Below are positions 46,919 through 56,527 of a stretch of DNA of 64,000 nt, in pieces. The notes beneath the pieces were generated by a model. It did not search any database and was not told the DNA's origin. It saw nothing but the letters and a program-made list of their open reading frames with translations. Source of the DNA: Thermoplasmata archaeon (lineage in GTDB: Archaea; Thermoplasmatota; Thermoplasmata; Lutacidiplasmatales; UBA184); the NCBI GenBank assembly GCA_027314165.1, contig DAHVCH010000002.1, forward strand, positions 1 to 64,000, written 5' to 3'. A program made the position numbers and the translations under genes. How positions within the stretch are numbered: the stretch's first letter is position 1; each line of letters starts with the position of its first letter.

Positions 46919-47347
46919 ATGACGCCCGAAGCCAACCCACCGGTCGAGGTGGGCAGCACGTTCACCGTCGAGCGGTCCTTCTCGGTCGAGGACGTGACCG
47001 AGTTCGTCCGCATCTCAGGCGACTCGGGTCGCCAGCACATACGTCCCGACCCCCAAGGTCGCCTCATGGTCCACGGGCTGCTCGTCGCCACGCTCCCGAC
47101 GCAGGTGGGAGGGGCCTGGCATTTCCTGGCCCGGGAGATCACCTACGAGTTCCTCCGCCCCGTCTGGACCGGAGAGGTGGTCCGTTGCGTGGTGACGCTG
47201 ACCGCGCTGGAGCCGGGCAATCGCGGCCTCTACCTCCGCTCGACGTTCGAGTGCGTCAATCCCGCGCGAGAGGTCGTGATGAAGGGGACGGCCCGAGGGC
47301 TTGTTCCCGGGGCCCCGCCCTCGCCAGGCGGACCGGGACAGGGCTAG
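46919..47347 (+). CDS. MaoC-like hotdog-fold protein
   Basis: The 142-residue protein has the hotdog pattern of MaoC-type (R)-hydratases: GSTFTVERSFSVEDVTEFVRISGDSGRQH, then MVHGLLVATL and the strand-rich half (AREITYEFLRPVWTGEVVRC). In active hydratases the Asp/His pair lies in such segments. The substrate is probably an acyl-CoA, unspecified. The ATG at 46919 has a ggaggga Shine-Dalgarno; the gene lies just after the SAM hydrolase. Confidence 0.82.
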   Translation: MTPEANPPVEVGSTFTVERSFSVEDVTEFVRISGDSGRQHIRPDPQGRLMVHGLLVATLPTQVGGAWHFLAREITYEFLRPVWTGEVVRCVVTLTALEPGNRGLYLRSTFECVNPAREVVMKGTARGLVPGAPPSPGGPGQG

Positions 47348-47390
47348 CCCTATTCGGAGCGGGCGCTCCGCGCGGGAGGGAACAGGAACG

Positions 47391-47903
47391 ATGTCCGACG
47401 TGGAAATCTACCAGAGGCTGTACCGTTACGACCGACAGGTGATCGAGAACTTCCTCCGTAAGCTCGAGCGGATGCCGCTCAAGGAGGCGACGCGCAACCG
47501 CGGGATCGGCCATCTCTCCCTCGCGAGGACGCTGATCCACGTCATCCGGGTCCACGACGCCTGGCTGAACTACCTGGCCGCCGGGGACATCGAGGGGCTG
47601 AGGGCGAGCCACAAGAGCTTCCTCAAGCTGCGGACACCGCGCGAGGCCCGACGGTACTTCCGGGAATCGTGGAAGGGGATCGACGCGCGGATCAGGAAGC
47701 TCACGCCCAAAGAGCTCCGTCGCAGCGCGAGCGCTCCCTGGATGCCAGGACGCTACACGCAAGCCGATGTCCTGCTCCAGTGCAGCTTCGAGCAGGCGCA
47801 CCACCTGGGGGAGGTCATCGGCGCGATGTGGCAGAAGGACCTCGTCCCTCCGCAGATGATGTGGATACCCGTCGTGACGGGCAAGCGCGTGCCCGTCGCG
47901 TGA
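47391..47903 (+). CDS. DinB-like four-helix metal protein
   Basis: The 170-residue protein has a four-helix DinB/YfiT-type pattern with the histidines needed for a metal site: HLSLARTLIHVIRVHDAW in the first part and FEQAHHLGEVIGAM near the end. Family members are thiol- or metal-dependent transferases in stress response. It follows the hotdog gene by 43 bases, and a gggaggg purine tract before the ATG may act as Shine-Dalgarno. Confidence 0.8.
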   Translation: MSDVEIYQRLYRYDRQVIENFLRKLERMPLKEATRNRGIGHLSLARTLIHVIRVHDAWLNYLAAGDIEGLRASHKSFLKLRTPREARRYFRESWKGIDARIRKLTPKELRRSASAPWMPGRYTQADVLLQCSFEQAHHLGEVIGAMWQKDLVPPQMMWIPVVTGKRVPVA

Positions 47904-47948
47904 GCCCCTTCTCGGGCATCTCCTCACCGCGAGCCGAAGGGCTCCCGG

Positions 47949-49943
47949 TCAGAGGGGGTCGCCAGGGACCTCGAACCCGCGAAGCTCCAGAGCATATCCC
48001 CAGGCCCAGACGACCCATCGGGCTTCCTCGGCCTTCAGGCCACGCTTGGTCTCGAGGAGGCTCGCGAGGGCCGAGGTGTGGTCCGCGCCGCTCGAACTGC
48101 CGGGGAGCTGCGCGGCGGCGTCGAGCCGCTGCGGGACCTGCTCCTCCAGTCCCACCGTGAGGGCGTCAATGGTGACCCTGTCCCCGGGACAGAGCCCCAG
48201 CATCAGCAGACGGAACTTCGCGGGGTCCTCGAGGAGCCCGTTCCCCTCCTTCGTGCAGAGCGACTGCAGCGCTTCGGCGACCTCCAGGTCTCCGAAGGGA
48301 CCCGCGGGCTCCTCCTCGGCGAGACGCACGGCCACGCTCACGGGAGGGACTTCCTTCCCCGAGGGCGCCAGGGAGCTGGGGGCCGGGGTGGGTCGGCTGG
48401 TGGAGGTCCGTGGCAGCCCGGGACCTTGGGACCGCCCGGAGGGATGCCAGCCACCTGCGCGCCGTGCGCACTCCTCCCTCGTGAGCCGCTGCCCTCCCAC
48501 CACCACGGTGTCGGAGTCCCCGAGGACCGCCGCCAGGTCGGCCCAGGCGTCCTCCGCCGTCCCGTCCAGCTCGAGCCCTTGGACGAGGCAGTCGACCCGC
48601 GTGTAGCGCCGGTCGCCGAACCGCAGGAGCTCCTCGGGCCGAAGGATCGCGGCTGCGGTGATCCATGCATGCGGGAGGCGGGAGTCGAGCGTCAAGGCCT
48701 TCTGCACGCACTTGACGCCGGAGAAGGACGTCCCCCCGACCTCGGCGACCTCGTCAGGACCGAGCGCCTCGGCCAAATTGGACCAGGCCGTGGGAAGGCC
48801 CGCGTCGATCGCTAGGGCCCTCAGGAAGCAGGTCCGACGGTCGACCCTCTCTCCGGCGACCTCGACCTGGCCGTCCTCGGCCTCCATCGAGGCCCCGAGG
48901 TCCGTCCAGTAGAGGGCGTCCTTGGGGTCGAGCGTGACCGCCTTGCGGTAGCAGGCGAGCCGGTCGACCTCCTCCTCGTCGACCTTGACCTTCCCCTCGG
49001 CTCCGAGCACCTCTCCTAACGCTCCCCAGGCGTCGGGGCTCGTCCGGTCCAGCTCGAGAGCCCGCAGAAGGCAGTCTCGTCGCGTGAGCGGGTTCCCTCC
49101 CACGTCGGCACGGTCCGCCTCCCCGAGCTCGAGCCCCAGCAGAAGCCAGGCCGCCGGGGTCCGCCCGTCGACGGCGAGCGCGCGACGGTAGCAATCGATG
49201 GAGGAGACCTCGGAGCCGCCCACCTTTGCGCGCTCTCCCGGGCCGAGCGCTTCCCCGAGGTTCATCCAGGCGGGGAGGAGGTCGGGGGCGAGCTCTAGGG
49301 CCCGAACGTAGCAGGCCCGTTCGGCGACCTCCTGCCCGGCCACCGTAACTCCGGTCGCACCTCCGAGCGCGGCCCCGAGGTTCACCCAGGCCTCGGCCAT
49401 GCGAGGGTCGAGCCCCAGCGCGCGACGGTAGCACTCCACCTTCGAGACCTCTTCCCCACCGATCAGGGCGTTCCCCCCGGGTTCGAGCGCGTCGCCCCTG
49501 TCGAGCCATCCCGTCGCGGTACCCGGGAGGTCGGCCAGGGTTGGGCTTGGCGAGGAGCTCCTGGTCGGAGTGAGGGGAGCGAGGGGAGCAGGAGGTGCGC
49601 GGGGGGCGGACGCAGGCGGTTTGGAGGCCCCTGACCCGGCCGCGGGTCCCTCCGGACGCAACGCGCTCGCCCAGCTCCGCACGACGAGGTCGGCCATCGG
49701 TGCGGCGATGCCCCGTTCCGTGACGAGCCGCGAGGTCAGCCCTGGCGGGATCCGTCCGTCGGGGGTCCTGGCAAGACGCTGAGGGATCTCGAGCTCAAGG
49801 GCGGCGACCACGGCCTCGATCTCTCCCGCTTCCTCCGGGCAGATCTTGAGCAGGTGCTCACGACAGCCTTTCGGGTCGTTCAATAGAACTGGACCGAGCT
49901 GGCGGTAGAGGAGCTTCAGCGCGAGCGGGACCACGTCGGCCAT
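47949..49943 (-). CDS. TPR-like repeat protein with invariant Cys, flanked by a duplicated domain
   Basis: The 664-residue protein contains eight repeats of about 40 residues (about 143-470). Each has the form xCYRRALxLDxxxxxAWxxLGxxLG followed by a V-x-GG turn, and every one has Cys at the same place. The N-terminus (about 1-95) and C-terminus (about 555-660) are two copies of one helical domain: LL-x-DP, CP, PQRL, RG and a W near the end align. Similar ends occur in bacterial signalling proteins. The function is unknown. The gene lies 13 bases after the membrane-protein gene, in one operon. Confidence 0.8.
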   Translation of the reverse strand: MADVVPLALKLLYRQLGPVLLNDPKGCREHLLKICPEEAGEIEAVVAALELEIPQRLARTPDGRIPPGLTSRLVTERGIAAPMADLVVRSWASALRPEGPAAGSGASKPPASAPRAPPAPLAPLTPTRSSSPSPTLADLPGTATGWLDRGDALEPGGNALIGGEEVSKVECYRRALGLDPRMAEAWVNLGAALGGATGVTVAGQEVAERACYVRALELAPDLLPAWMNLGEALGPGERAKVGGSEVSSIDCYRRALAVDGRTPAAWLLLGLELGEADRADVGGNPLTRRDCLLRALELDRTSPDAWGALGEVLGAEGKVKVDEEEVDRLACYRKAVTLDPKDALYWTDLGASMEAEDGQVEVAGERVDRRTCFLRALAIDAGLPTAWSNLAEALGPDEVAEVGGTSFSGVKCVQKALTLDSRLPHAWITAAAILRPEELLRFGDRRYTRVDCLVQGLELDGTAEDAWADLAAVLGDSDTVVVGGQRLTREECARRAGGWHPSGRSQGPGLPRTSTSRPTPAPSSLAPSGKEVPPVSVAVRLAEEEPAGPFGDLEVAEALQSLCTKEGNGLLEDPAKFRLLMLGLCPGDRVTIDALTVGLEEQVPQRLDAAAQLPGSSSGADHTSALASLLETKRGLKAEEARWVVWAWGYALELRGFEVPGDPL

Positions 49944-49956
49944 CGCGCCTCCCGCG

Positions 49957-50571
49957 TCAGTCGGGCTTCGACACGGGGATCGGGTCCGCGGCCCATCCCT
50001 CGAGGAGCACCGCCTCGCGCTTCAGCATGTCGAGGGTCTCCTTCTCCTGCTCCACGGCGCTCGCGTGCTCCGCGCCCATCTTGCGTACGTCGAGGGCATC
50101 GATACGGTGGTAGAGCCACTCGAACTCGTGGAAGACGAGCGGGTCCTTGAGCGAGGTCCGCAGCTGCGCGAGCAGGTCCACCGGTCGCCGGATCGCGAGG
50201 TAGTAGACCGTGGTCCAGGTCCCGAAGGCCTCCCAGACGAGCTCCTCGTCCAGGAGCTTCCGGTGCGTGAGGGCCCCGACGAGCTCGAGGAAGGTGAGCA
50301 CTTCCATGCTGGTGATGTCCTCGTGGGCCCCCGCGATCAGTTTCTGAGAGAGATGCCGCCTCGCCGCCCGCATCCGGTCCGAGTCGAAGCGCTCCCGGAG
50401 AGTCATCACCGAGTTCGCCGAGTGAAGGACCTGGTTCTGCCGCATCTGCCAGTACATCAGCGCGAGAGTCCCGATCACGAGCGACCAGGTGCCCAGGAGA
50501 CCGAGCAACGTGAGGGTCAGGGGGTCCAATGTCACGTCCACGACCTCGGTGGGCGGTCCTATTCCACCCAC
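49957..50571 (-). CDS. membrane protein resembling DUF4760
   Basis: The 204-residue protein has one N-terminal hydrophobic helix (about residues 17-40), then WQMRQNQVLHSANSVMTLRERFDSDRM and a helical cytoplasmic part containing conserved-looking FLELVGAL and FHEFEWLYHRIDALD. The layout resembles DUF4760 family proteins of unknown role. It is the first gene of the operon with the repeat protein and is divergent from the nuclease gene. The start is GTG 50571, with a purine-rich tract upstream. Confidence 0.68.
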   Translation of the reverse strand: MGGIGPPTEVVDVTLDPLTLTLLGLLGTWSLVIGTLALMYWQMRQNQVLHSANSVMTLRERFDSDRMRAARRHLSQKLIAGAHEDITSMEVLTFLELVGALTHRKLLDEELVWEAFGTWTTVYYLAIRRPVDLLAQLRTSLKDPLVFHEFEWLYHRIDALDVRKMGAEHASAVEQEKETLDMLKREAVLLEGWAADPIPVSKPD

Positions 50572-50615
50572 CTACATCATTACATTGCATCGGCTGCGCG
50601 TGGGAGGGGAGGGCC

Positions 50616-51299
50616 ATGACGCAGGTGCGGACGCTTGCCGCCCATGAGATCGTCCGGCATCTGTTCCCCCGTCCTCCCCCGACCGAGCTCGACGAGATCG
50701 CCCGGGCGACGGGGAAGGCGATCGACTCCGCCCTCGCCTACTGGTCCCACGCTCAGCGGCAGAACCTGCGGCTCACGGCGACCGCGGTCCAGAAGATGGC
50801 CCATGGCACGCTGAACGAGGAGCTTCAGGACGCCGACGTTACACCCTCCCCCGAGGCCCGCGCCAAGGCCGAGCGGGAGATCGCCGGGGTCCTCCAGGCC
50901 TTTCGGAAGAGCGAGGTCTTCGGGCTGGCCCGCCCCCGCACGCGGCTCGTGCTCATCGACCGGACGGTGGGGGTCTACGCCCAGCCGGACTTCTCCGACG
51001 GGGCCCGGCGGTTCTACGAGATGAAGACCTTCCGAGCGGTGCCTCCGCCGCCGGACGTCGGGCTCCAGGTGAGCATCTTCCAGTTGGCGTTCCCCGAGCA
51101 GCGCTCCTTCCTCGCCTGTTTCGACCGCCACAAGGACCCCGTGGAGACCTGCATCGAGGAGGTGCCTCCCCCCACGGCGGAGGCGAGAACTGCGCTGCTT
51201 CGGCAGATGCGCGAGATTGGCCTCCTGAAAGGGATCGAGAAGGTGCTCGAGTACGTCGACACCCAGGTCGTGGCCTACACGCTCGAAGGCGCCCCCTGA
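50616..51299 (+). CDS. PD-(D/E)XK nuclease, RecB/Cas4-like
   Basis: The 227-residue protein has the motif QPDF followed after nine residues by YEMKTF (P124-D125, E135-x-K137). It is followed by GLQVSIFQLAF, which matches the QxxxY-like last element of RecB-family nucleases. N-terminal helices and an H near residue 10 complete the pattern. There are no four-cysteine iron-sulphur motifs as in Cas4. The ATG at 50616 has a gggagggg Shine-Dalgarno, 44 bases from the divergent membrane-protein gene. No CRISPR array is nearby. Confidence 0.8.
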   Translation: MTQVRTLAAHEIVRHLFPRPPPTELDEIARATGKAIDSALAYWSHAQRQNLRLTATAVQKMAHGTLNEELQDADVTPSPEARAKAEREIAGVLQAFRKSEVFGLARPRTRLVLIDRTVGVYAQPDFSDGARRFYEMKTFRAVPPPPDVGLQVSIFQLAFPEQRSFLACFDRHKDPVETCIEEVPPPTAEARTALLRQMREIGLLKGIEKVLEYVDTQVVAYTLEGAP

Positions 51300-51413
51300 G
51301 AGGGTGGGGGCCCTAGCCTGCGCGACCTCGGCATCGACGCCGTGTCCATCGCTCCCAAATGCATCTTGGGGCACGGACGGAGATGAGAGACGCTCGCCCA
51401 GAGGTTTTTCTAG

Positions 51414-54400
51414 ATGAAATTCGGTGGGATTCGTATGGTCTTTCGCATCTTCCCTACGTTCGGACGGCGGTCTTTCAGCACGGGCACCACGAGCGCGCCC
51501 TCACGTCCGTCGTTCGGACGCGCTCCGCTTCTCCTGGGAGCCGTCGCGGTGCTGCTCCTGAGCAGTCTCTTCGCGGTTCCCGGCGCAGCGTCCGGCACCC
51601 CGGCCCTGCCTCATGCGGCAGCCGTGCCGGGATCGGGAGGCGTTGGGCCGATGCACCTCTGCGGGAGCCTGGGGGGAGCGTGCGCAGCGACATCGATCGG
51701 CGTTCCTGGTCGCGCCACCTCCATCTCGCACGACGCCCTGCTCATCTCTCCGGACACCACCATCCTGTCCGGCAGCTACGGGACGTTCAACGCCTCTCTC
51801 CCGGGAGGGGTCACCGCGACCCAGTACGTCTGGACGTACGGCGATGGGACCAGCACGACCACCGTCGGTCCTCAGGACCGTCACGTCTTCGAGAACCCCG
51901 GGATCTACCTGGCCCAGGTCGTCGCCACCGACACCACCGGGGGGACCCACGACAATCTGGGCGGGCTCTACATCTTCCCCGTCCAAGCCTCCTACGCCAA
52001 CGATTCGGTCGGCGACCGCGCCCTGATCTCGGGGGAGGTCCTTGCCAACTCCACCTCCACGCTCTCCGCCACCGGCGCCATCCACCCGGGACAGTTCGTG
52101 ACCGTGGGGGTCTCCATCCAGAGCGAGCCCACGACCCCTGAATGGAACACGAGCGCTCCCTGGTTCGAGCCCGACCCCCGTGCGGGCACCCACGAGACCC
52201 TCTCCCCCCTCACCGTCGGGCCCTCGGGTGAGAGCACCACGACGGTGAGCTTCGACACCACCACTCCGGCGGGACTCTACAACGCGACCGTGGTCGTCCC
52301 CGTGCTCGATCCGACGACCGGGGGGATCTGCTGGAGCAACTTCACCTTCGCGATCGAGGTCGCACCGGGAGACGCGGCCTACGCGGCGCCCTCCCTCGCC
52401 TCCCCGCACCCGGGTCTCCTGCGCGTGTCGTGGGACTACCCCGGGGGGTCGGTCTCCGAGGATCCCGCGATGGACTACGAGTCCATCGGGGCCGAGGTCA
52501 TCCAGAACGTCTACCAGACGCTCATCACCTACAACGGTTCGCAAGCGAGCTCCTCCCCCTCCGCTTTCGTCCCCGACCTGGCCACGTGCGTGCCGGGCTC
52601 CGCCCAGTGCCAGGCCCTCTACGGGAGCCCTCTCGTCACCAGCTCGGGCGACTACACGTTCGTCCTCAACCCGAACGACAGGTTCTACGACCCGGCGACG
52701 GGGGCGGGGTGGGAGGTCCACCCCTTCGATGTGGTCTACTCCATTGCGCGCACGTGCGTGCTCGCCGAACCCCTCTTCGCGGCCACGCCCGGATGGGTCC
52801 TGTGCCAGGCGCTCCTCCCCCTGGGCAGCTCGACCTACGACGCCGCCTTGCACGACCCGCTGAACAACACGCCCTTCCACATCCTCTCCTCGATGACGAT
52901 CAACGAGACCGGGGCGTGCCCCACCGTCGGGGGCGGTTACGCCGGGAGCGGCTGCGTCACCTTCCACACCTCGCTCAGCGGATGGGTCTGGCCGGAGTTC
53001 CTCGCGCTGCTCGCCGACCCTATGGGGGCCTCGGTCGTCAGTTGCGCGTGGGCGGCCCTGCACGGGGTGGCCCTCGCGCCCTGGGGGAACACGCCCGCCT
53101 CATGCTCGAGCGTTCCGGCCCCCACCTCGCTCCCGGACACGGCGTGGGACAGCTACGAGTACCTGCAGGCGACCGACAGCTACTACTCGTACCTGCAGTG
53201 GCACATGGTCGGCAGCGGACCCTACATGGTCCAGAACCTCACGCCGCACCTGAACTACTCGTTGGTGGCCAACCCCGACTGGGGCGCCACCACGTGCCGA
53301 GGTGGCCGGGCGATGGGGTGTCTACCGTGGCCGGGGTCCTACATCCCCCGCGTGGAGGTGAACTGGACCAACAGCCAGGTCCCGGGCGAGGACCAGTACT
53401 GGAACCGGTCGATCGACATCGCCACCATCCCCGGGGCGGACGAGACCCTGCTCTTGGACATGCTCCAGAAGGGGATCCTCTCGCTCGCCCAAGTGCCGAC
53501 CCTGAACACCTACTTCCAGCCCTTCAACATGGCCTTCGCTCAGGGGGTCGCCCAGACCTTCACGACCTCCAACATCAGCATCCCTTCCTGGGCCCTGCAG
53601 GACATGAACCTGCGGCAGTTCATCGTCCATTCCTACCCGTACGCGAGCGCCCTATCCCAGACCTGCACCGTCGCCGGGATCCGCTACTGCGCGGGGTACG
53701 GGGGAGCGATCCCTCTCTACATGTCGGGATACACGCCGACGAACATCTCCTGGCCGAACTCCAACCCCGACGTGAACCCGGCCGATGTCGGGGGGGCGGC
53801 CTGGTGGTGGACCCAGGCGAGGTCCGATTCGCTGTTCGGCACGCTTCCGTGCCTCGCTGCACCGCCCTGCCGGATCCCGGTCTTCTTCAGCGCCGGGGAC
53901 ACCTACGACATGGGGATGCTCGCCGAGACCAACTCGTGGGTGAGCTCCATCTCCGGCGGCGAGGTCCAGCTCTTCCCCATCAACGTCACCTTCAACCAGC
54001 TCGTCCAGAACTTGTACGCGTCCCCTGGATCGAGCGCGTTCTCCATGTTCCAGGCCGGTTGGCTGCCGGACTACGCCGACCCCTCGGACTACGCCGTACC
54101 GATCCTCTACCCGGGTACGACGTACACCTATCCGAGCGCCTGGCTCGAAGGGCTCACCGGCTCCCTGGCCCATGCGAGCTACCTGGCCAGTTGCCCGGGC
54201 ACGCTCTACACGTACACCGCGGTGACCAACAGCTGCCAGGGTGCGGCCTACCAGCACATGGTGACCCTTCTGGACCAGGCCGACACCTGCGCGCCCCCCG
54301 CCTGCGCGCTCTCCAACCGGGCCCTCTGGTACAACATGGCGGAGCAGATCGACAATCAGCTCGCCTTGGACTCGTGGAACTACCAGTCGATCTCGGCCAC

Positions 54401-56351
54401 CTCCTACGCGAGCTGGCTGGACCCCTCCAGCATCGTCCGGAACCCGGTGGTGCCGGGGGAGCTCTGGTGGCAGTTCGGGTACCGGAACGCGAGCGGTAGC
54501 GGGCCTCTCACCGTCCACGGGCCCGCGGCGTCCCCTTCGACGCTCGACCTGGGGCAGAGCCTCACGATGAGCCTCTCGATCACCGGCGGACACCCAGCTT
54601 ACACGATGGCCTGGAGCGGGCTCCCCACGGGGTGCACGAACGCGTCGGCGCCCTCGATCACTTGCACGCCCACGGCCACGGGGATCTTCCACGTGAACGC
54701 GACCGTGCGGGACTCCGTGGGGGATGTCGTCTCGGTCGGTCCGGCGAGCATCTTCGTCGACCCCGCCCCCGTGATCTCGAGCTTCTCGGCGGCGCCGAAC
54801 CCCGTGAACCAGGGCAGCGCGACCACCCTCTCCGTGACGGCCTCCGGCGGCACGCCGCCTCTCACCTACTCGTACACCGGACTCCCCGGCGGTTGCAGCA
54901 GCTCCAACGTCGCGACGCTCGTGTGCACCCCCTCCGTGTCGGGAACGTTCACGGTGACCGCCGCCGTCACCGATGCGGCCGCGGACTCCGTCACGAGGCC
55001 GCTCAGCCTCACCGTGAGCTCGGTGGGCCTCTCGCTCTCCTCGGTCACACTGAGCCCCCCTAACGCGGGGCTCGCTCCTGGGACGGCCAAGAGCTTCCAG
55101 GCGTTCGGTTCCTCCTCCACGGGAGCCACGGTCTACGGGGTGTCCTACGTCTGGCAGTTCTCCCCCTCCTCGTTGGGGACGCTGAACGCGAGCCTCGGGA
55201 ACGTCGTCACGTTCACCGCCGGGAGCGTCTTGGAGGGCGGGACGCTCTGGGTCAACGGGACCTATGGCCTGAGCTCCGCCGGCGCCGTCGCGGACATCGC
55301 CGTCTCCCCCGGGGGCATCGTGCTCGGTTCCGTCCTGGTCACGCCGGTGACGGTCGCAGTGCCCTCAGGGACCGTGAGCAGCTTCACCGCTTCCTCCTAC
55401 GCCTCGAGCGGAAGCCAGCTCTGGGGTCTCAGCTATTCATGGACGCTCGTCCCCTCCTCGCTCGGGACCCTCAACACCACGACCGGGCCCGTGGTCCAGC
55501 TCTCCTCAGGAACGCACGCGGGCTCCGGGAGCCTGTGGGTGAACGCCACCTTCGGGTCGACCTACGGAGCGGAAGCTCTCGTGACGAACCTCGGTCCCCC
55601 GGCGCTGCAGGCCACCCTCTCGACCGACCCGGCATGGACGAGCCTCGTCGGAGGGTCGGTCACGGTCACCACCGTTGCGACCGGAGGATGGGGGCCGTAC
55701 TCGTACCTCTACTTCTCGCTCCCACCGGGATGCACGAGCTCGAACAGCTCCACCCTCACTTGCACCCCGTCGGTGGCGGGAAAGTACGACCTGACGGTGA
55801 CGGTCACGGACCACGCGGGACAGTCCGCGGTGGCCTCCGTCCCCCTCACCGTGGTCGCGGCCTCGTCGCAGGGAACGAACGCTCAGGACGCGCTCATCCT
55901 CTGGATCCTGTTGCTGATCGCGCTCATCGCGGTCGCGGGCATCGCCGTTGCGTTGGGGCTCCGTCGCCGCGGAGACGCGGCTGGAGGAGGACAGGAGCCT
56001 CCGCCCCTGCGCCCTTTCGAGGCTCCCTCATCGGCTCCCCCGGCCGAGCCGCCGGTAGCGGAGGCGGCTGCACCCCCTCCCCCCGAGACCCCCGCTCCTC
56101 CTCCCGAACCCCCTGCCGAGAAAGGACCGGCCGAGGCGACGGGGGCTGCGGGAGCAGAAGCTCCGGCCGACGAGCCGACCCCAGACACGTCGACCCCGGA
56201 AGCGTCCTCTCCGGAAGCTACGCCCGGGAGCAACGGTTCCAGGCCGGGAGACGAGAGCCCGGAGGGGAGCGCCCACCACGCCCCCCCGGAAGGAGAAGGA
56301 CCGGGGGCAGGTCCTCCCGCGGAGGAGGGCGACGCGCCCTCGTCCGGCTGA
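51414..56351 (+). CDS. giant surface protein: PKD, peptide-binding SBP_5 domain, Ig-like repeats, TM anchor
   Basis: The 1645-residue protein has an export helix (about 37-57), an N-terminal PKD-like domain (YGDGTSTTTVG) and a family 5 peptide-binding domain (about 330-1025). The latter shows AEVIQNVYQTLITYNG, YTFVLNPNDRFYDP, GSGPYMVQN and QAGWLPDYADPSDY, typical of OppA/DppA-type proteins. After it come four or five Ig/PKD-like repeats, a membrane helix (about 1495-1518), RRRG and a Pro/Glu-rich tail. No ABC permease or ATPase is adjacent. ATG 51435 is an alternative start, as a TTTTTC tract lies 28 bp upstream of it. Confidence 0.9.
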   Translation: MKFGGIRMVFRIFPTFGRRSFSTGTTSAPSRPSFGRAPLLLGAVAVLLLSSLFAVPGAASGTPALPHAAAVPGSGGVGPMHLCGSLGGACAATSIGVPGRATSISHDALLISPDTTILSGSYGTFNASLPGGVTATQYVWTYGDGTSTTTVGPQDRHVFENPGIYLAQVVATDTTGGTHDNLGGLYIFPVQASYANDSVGDRALISGEVLANSTSTLSATGAIHPGQFVTVGVSIQSEPTTPEWNTSAPWFEPDPRAGTHETLSPLTVGPSGESTTTVSFDTTTPAGLYNATVVVPVLDPTTGGICWSNFTFAIEVAPGDAAYAAPSLASPHPGLLRVSWDYPGGSVSEDPAMDYESIGAEVIQNVYQTLITYNGSQASSSPSAFVPDLATCVPGSAQCQALYGSPLVTSSGDYTFVLNPNDRFYDPATGAGWEVHPFDVVYSIARTCVLAEPLFAATPGWVLCQALLPLGSSTYDAALHDPLNNTPFHILSSMTINETGACPTVGGGYAGSGCVTFHTSLSGWVWPEFLALLADPMGASVVSCAWAALHGVALAPWGNTPASCSSVPAPTSLPDTAWDSYEYLQATDSYYSYLQWHMVGSGPYMVQNLTPHLNYSLVANPDWGATTCRGGRAMGCLPWPGSYIPRVEVNWTNSQVPGEDQYWNRSIDIATIPGADETLLLDMLQKGILSLAQVPTLNTYFQPFNMAFAQGVAQTFTTSNISIPSWALQDMNLRQFIVHSYPYASALSQTCTVAGIRYCAGYGGAIPLYMSGYTPTNISWPNSNPDVNPADVGGAAWWWTQARSDSLFGTLPCLAAPPCRIPVFFSAGDTYDMGMLAETNSWVSSISGGEVQLFPINVTFNQLVQNLYASPGSSAFSMFQAGWLPDYADPSDYAVPILYPGTTYTYPSAWLEGLTGSLAHASYLASCPGTLYTYTAVTNSCQGAAYQHMVTLLDQADTCAPPACALSNRALWYNMAEQIDNQLALDSWNYQSISATSYASWLDPSSIVRNPVVPGELWWQFGYRNASGSGPLTVHGPAASPSTLDLGQSLTMSLSITGGHPAYTMAWSGLPTGCTNASAPSITCTPTATGIFHVNATVRDSVGDVVSVGPASIFVDPAPVISSFSAAPNPVNQGSATTLSVTASGGTPPLTYSYTGLPGGCSSSNVATLVCTPSVSGTFTVTAAVTDAAADSVTRPLSLTVSSVGLSLSSVTLSPPNAGLAPGTAKSFQAFGSSSTGATVYGVSYVWQFSPSSLGTLNASLGNVVTFTAGSVLEGGTLWVNGTYGLSSAGAVADIAVSPGGIVLGSVLVTPVTVAVPSGTVSSFTASSYASSGSQLWGLSYSWTLVPSSLGTLNTTTGPVVQLSSGTHAGSGSLWVNATFGSTYGAEALVTNLGPPALQATLSTDPAWTSLVGGSVTVTTVATGGWGPYSYLYFSLPPGCTSSNSSTLTCTPSVAGKYDLTVTVTDHAGQSAVASVPLTVVAASSQGTNAQDALILWILLLIALIAVAGIAVALGLRRRGDAAGGGQEPPPLRPFEAPSSAPPAEPPVAEAAAPPPPETPAPPPEPPAEKGPAEATGAAGAEAPADEPTPDTSTPEASSPEATPGSNGSRPGDESPEGSAHHAPPEGEGPGAGPPAEEGDAPSSG

Positions 56352-56527
56352 CATTCTTCACGCGGGAACGAGGAACGGGTCCGCCCGGTCTAACGGTCGC
56401 TGAGGTGTCCCGTTGCGTGCCTGAGGCTCGCACGGCACACCTTGATATCCTCGTCACGGGTGAAGAGAACCTCCGGAACCCCCGTCGGCCCACGCAAACG
56501 TTTCGCCAATTGGGGCGCCTGAGACGC

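Noticed and set aside
50616-51299. Cas4 assignment for the PD-(D/E)XK protein
   Set aside because: The cysteine set for the iron-sulphur cluster is missing and there is no CRISPR locus.
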